Source: Candidatus Glassbacteria bacterium RIFCSPLOWO2_12_FULL_58_11
GTDB lineage: Bacteria; Gemmatimonadota; Glassbacteria; GWA2-58-10
Assembly: GCA_001780825.1 (NCBI GenBank)
Contig: MFIX01000086.1
Span: 5,134-11,122 of the forward strand
Direction: 5' to 3'
DNA length: 5,989 nucleotides
Part shown: one piece after another, positions 5,402 to 5,989 of the stretch
Numbering within the stretch: the stretch's first letter is position 1
How the letters are laid out: each line of letters opens with the position of its first letter
Notes under the pieces: model-generated
Database searches by the model: none
Told to the model about the DNA's origin: nothing
What the model saw: only the letters and a program-made list of their open reading frames with translations
Position numbers and translations under genes: made by a program

Positions 5402-5989
5402 ATGAGGAAACTCTTATCCGCAATAATTCTGCTGCTGGTTGTGGGCTGTTTCACCGTCCTGCCGGCGGAAAAGAAGTACTATCAGCCCAGGCGGGCGAGC
5501 TGGGTCGATAAGGGGCTGGTGCTGGGCTGGGGCAACCATGAGGCCTTTATCTTCCGGGTTCGCAAGGGAGGAGGAGCGCCCTACCAGGAGGAGTGGCAGC
5601 GGTTTGTCAGCGAGCACTCGGAGGAAACCGCGATCGCGGCGCAGAAAGCGGGGATCGAGGTCTTTCACACGCATGGCTACAAGGGCTTCGGCTACGAGGC
5701 CGAGAAGAAAGAGATGGAAATGCTGAAAACTCTCTCGGGCTATGTGCACAAGCACGGGATGAAACTGGATACCTATAGCCAGGTGATGTCGATCATGCCG
5801 GAGACTTTTTTCGCCGAGGAGCCCCGGGCCAAAGACTGGGTCCAGCGCGATGAGCTGGGAAGGCCAATCCTGCTGACCTATGGTTTCCAGCAATCCTACC
5901 GTTACAAGCCCAGCATGGTCAGCCCGGAGTACCGCAAGTACTATAAGGAAAAAATCATAAAAGCCCTGGTTGGCGAGTGCAAGAGCGAT
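5402..5989 (+). CDS. Exported protein resembling a (beta/alpha)8 glycoside hydrolase, 3' end outside window
   Basis: ATG 5402 follows AAGGGGAG (5387-5394) by 7 nt, and the frame stays open for 196 codons to the window end, so this is an N-terminal fragment. Residues 1-22 are an export signal (MRKLL plus hydrophobic core). It can be read as a lipoprotein signal with VVGC (Cys16) or as a type I signal cut after LPA (residue 22); I cannot choose. Residues ~75-190 look like early strands and helices of a TIM barrel: AAQKAGIEVFHTHGYKGFGY (79-98), then helix EAEKKEMEMLKTLSGYVHKH, the strand GMKLDTYSQV (119-128), and EEPRAKDWVQRDELGRPI. The phrase 'H-x-H-x-Y-K-G-F-G, then a helix, then H-K-H-G-M-K' with a following 'W-x-x-R-D-x-x-G-R-P' recalls hypothetical glycosyl hydrolases of the GHL6 or alpha-amylase-like/beta-galactosidase-trimerisation type. 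The catalytic residues would lie beyond the window. Being downstream of the lyase and DUF2264 genes favours a glycan role. Confidence 0.6.
   Translation, partial: MRKLLSAIILLLVVGCFTVLPAEKKYYQPRRASWVDKGLVLGWGNHEAFIFRVRKGGGAPYQEEWQRFVSEHSEETAIAAQKAGIEVFHTHGYKGFGYEAEKKEMEMLKTLSGYVHKHGMKLDTYSQVMSIMPETFFAEEPRAKDWVQRDELGRPILLTYGFQQSYRYKPSMVSPEYRKYYKEKIIKALVGECKSD

Overview
The window reads as part of a polysaccharide-degradation locus from a GC-rich Gram-negative bacterium. All four genes lie on the + strand. In order they are: the C-terminal end of a sodium:solute symporter (2-493); a complete lipoprotein of the heparinase II/III-like polysaccharide lyase type (672-3062); a complete exported DUF2264-type protein (3215-5275); and the N-terminal third or so of an exported protein that resembles a (beta/alpha)8-barrel glycoside hydrolase (5402 to the window edge). 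Coding regions are GC-rich and the spacers are locally AT-rich. Export signals, one of them a clear lipobox, and purine-rich Shine-Dalgarno sites support a diderm bacterium. The enzyme set recalls Planctomycetes, Latescibacterota/Glassbacteria-like candidate phyla or similar environmental carbohydrate degraders. That taxonomic guess is weak and rests only on gene style and the spacer repeats.

Layout: the spacers are 178 bp (494-671), 152 bp (3063-3214) and 126 bp (5276-5401). None contains a convincing poly-T intrinsic terminator or an obvious sigma-70 promoter. Co-directionality and related enzyme classes suggest a transcription unit or a series of co-regulated genes, but the spacers are too long to call a tight operon.

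Proposed division of labour (inference): the two exported enzymes and the barrel protein attack a uronate-containing glycan outside the cytoplasm or at the outer membrane. The lyase would eliminate at uronic acids, DUF2264 and the barrel protein would trim the products, and the symporter would import the resulting sugar or uronate. The substrate cannot be read from the sequence. No SusC/SusD pair, sulfatase or regulator is visible in this window.

The most unexpected signal is in the spacers. Each of the three carries at least one element of a roughly 28-bp palindrome family with the form G[T/C]AG-GGGC-N12-GCCC-[T/C]TGC. Two copies (3131-3158 and 5315-5342) have different inner sequences, yet both inner arms are perfectly self-complementary. 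This looks like a REP-type (GTAG-foot hairpin) repeat family. A neighbouring imperfect copy (3097-3125) and a decayed copy (577-604) fit the same format. The lyase leader also has an 8-bp inverted repeat (606-613/636-643) just before its ribosome binding site. Within the proteins, two features stand out: an apparent insertion of about 120 residues in the beta-sheet domain of the lyase, and an Asp where the family HxHxD motif usually has its second His.
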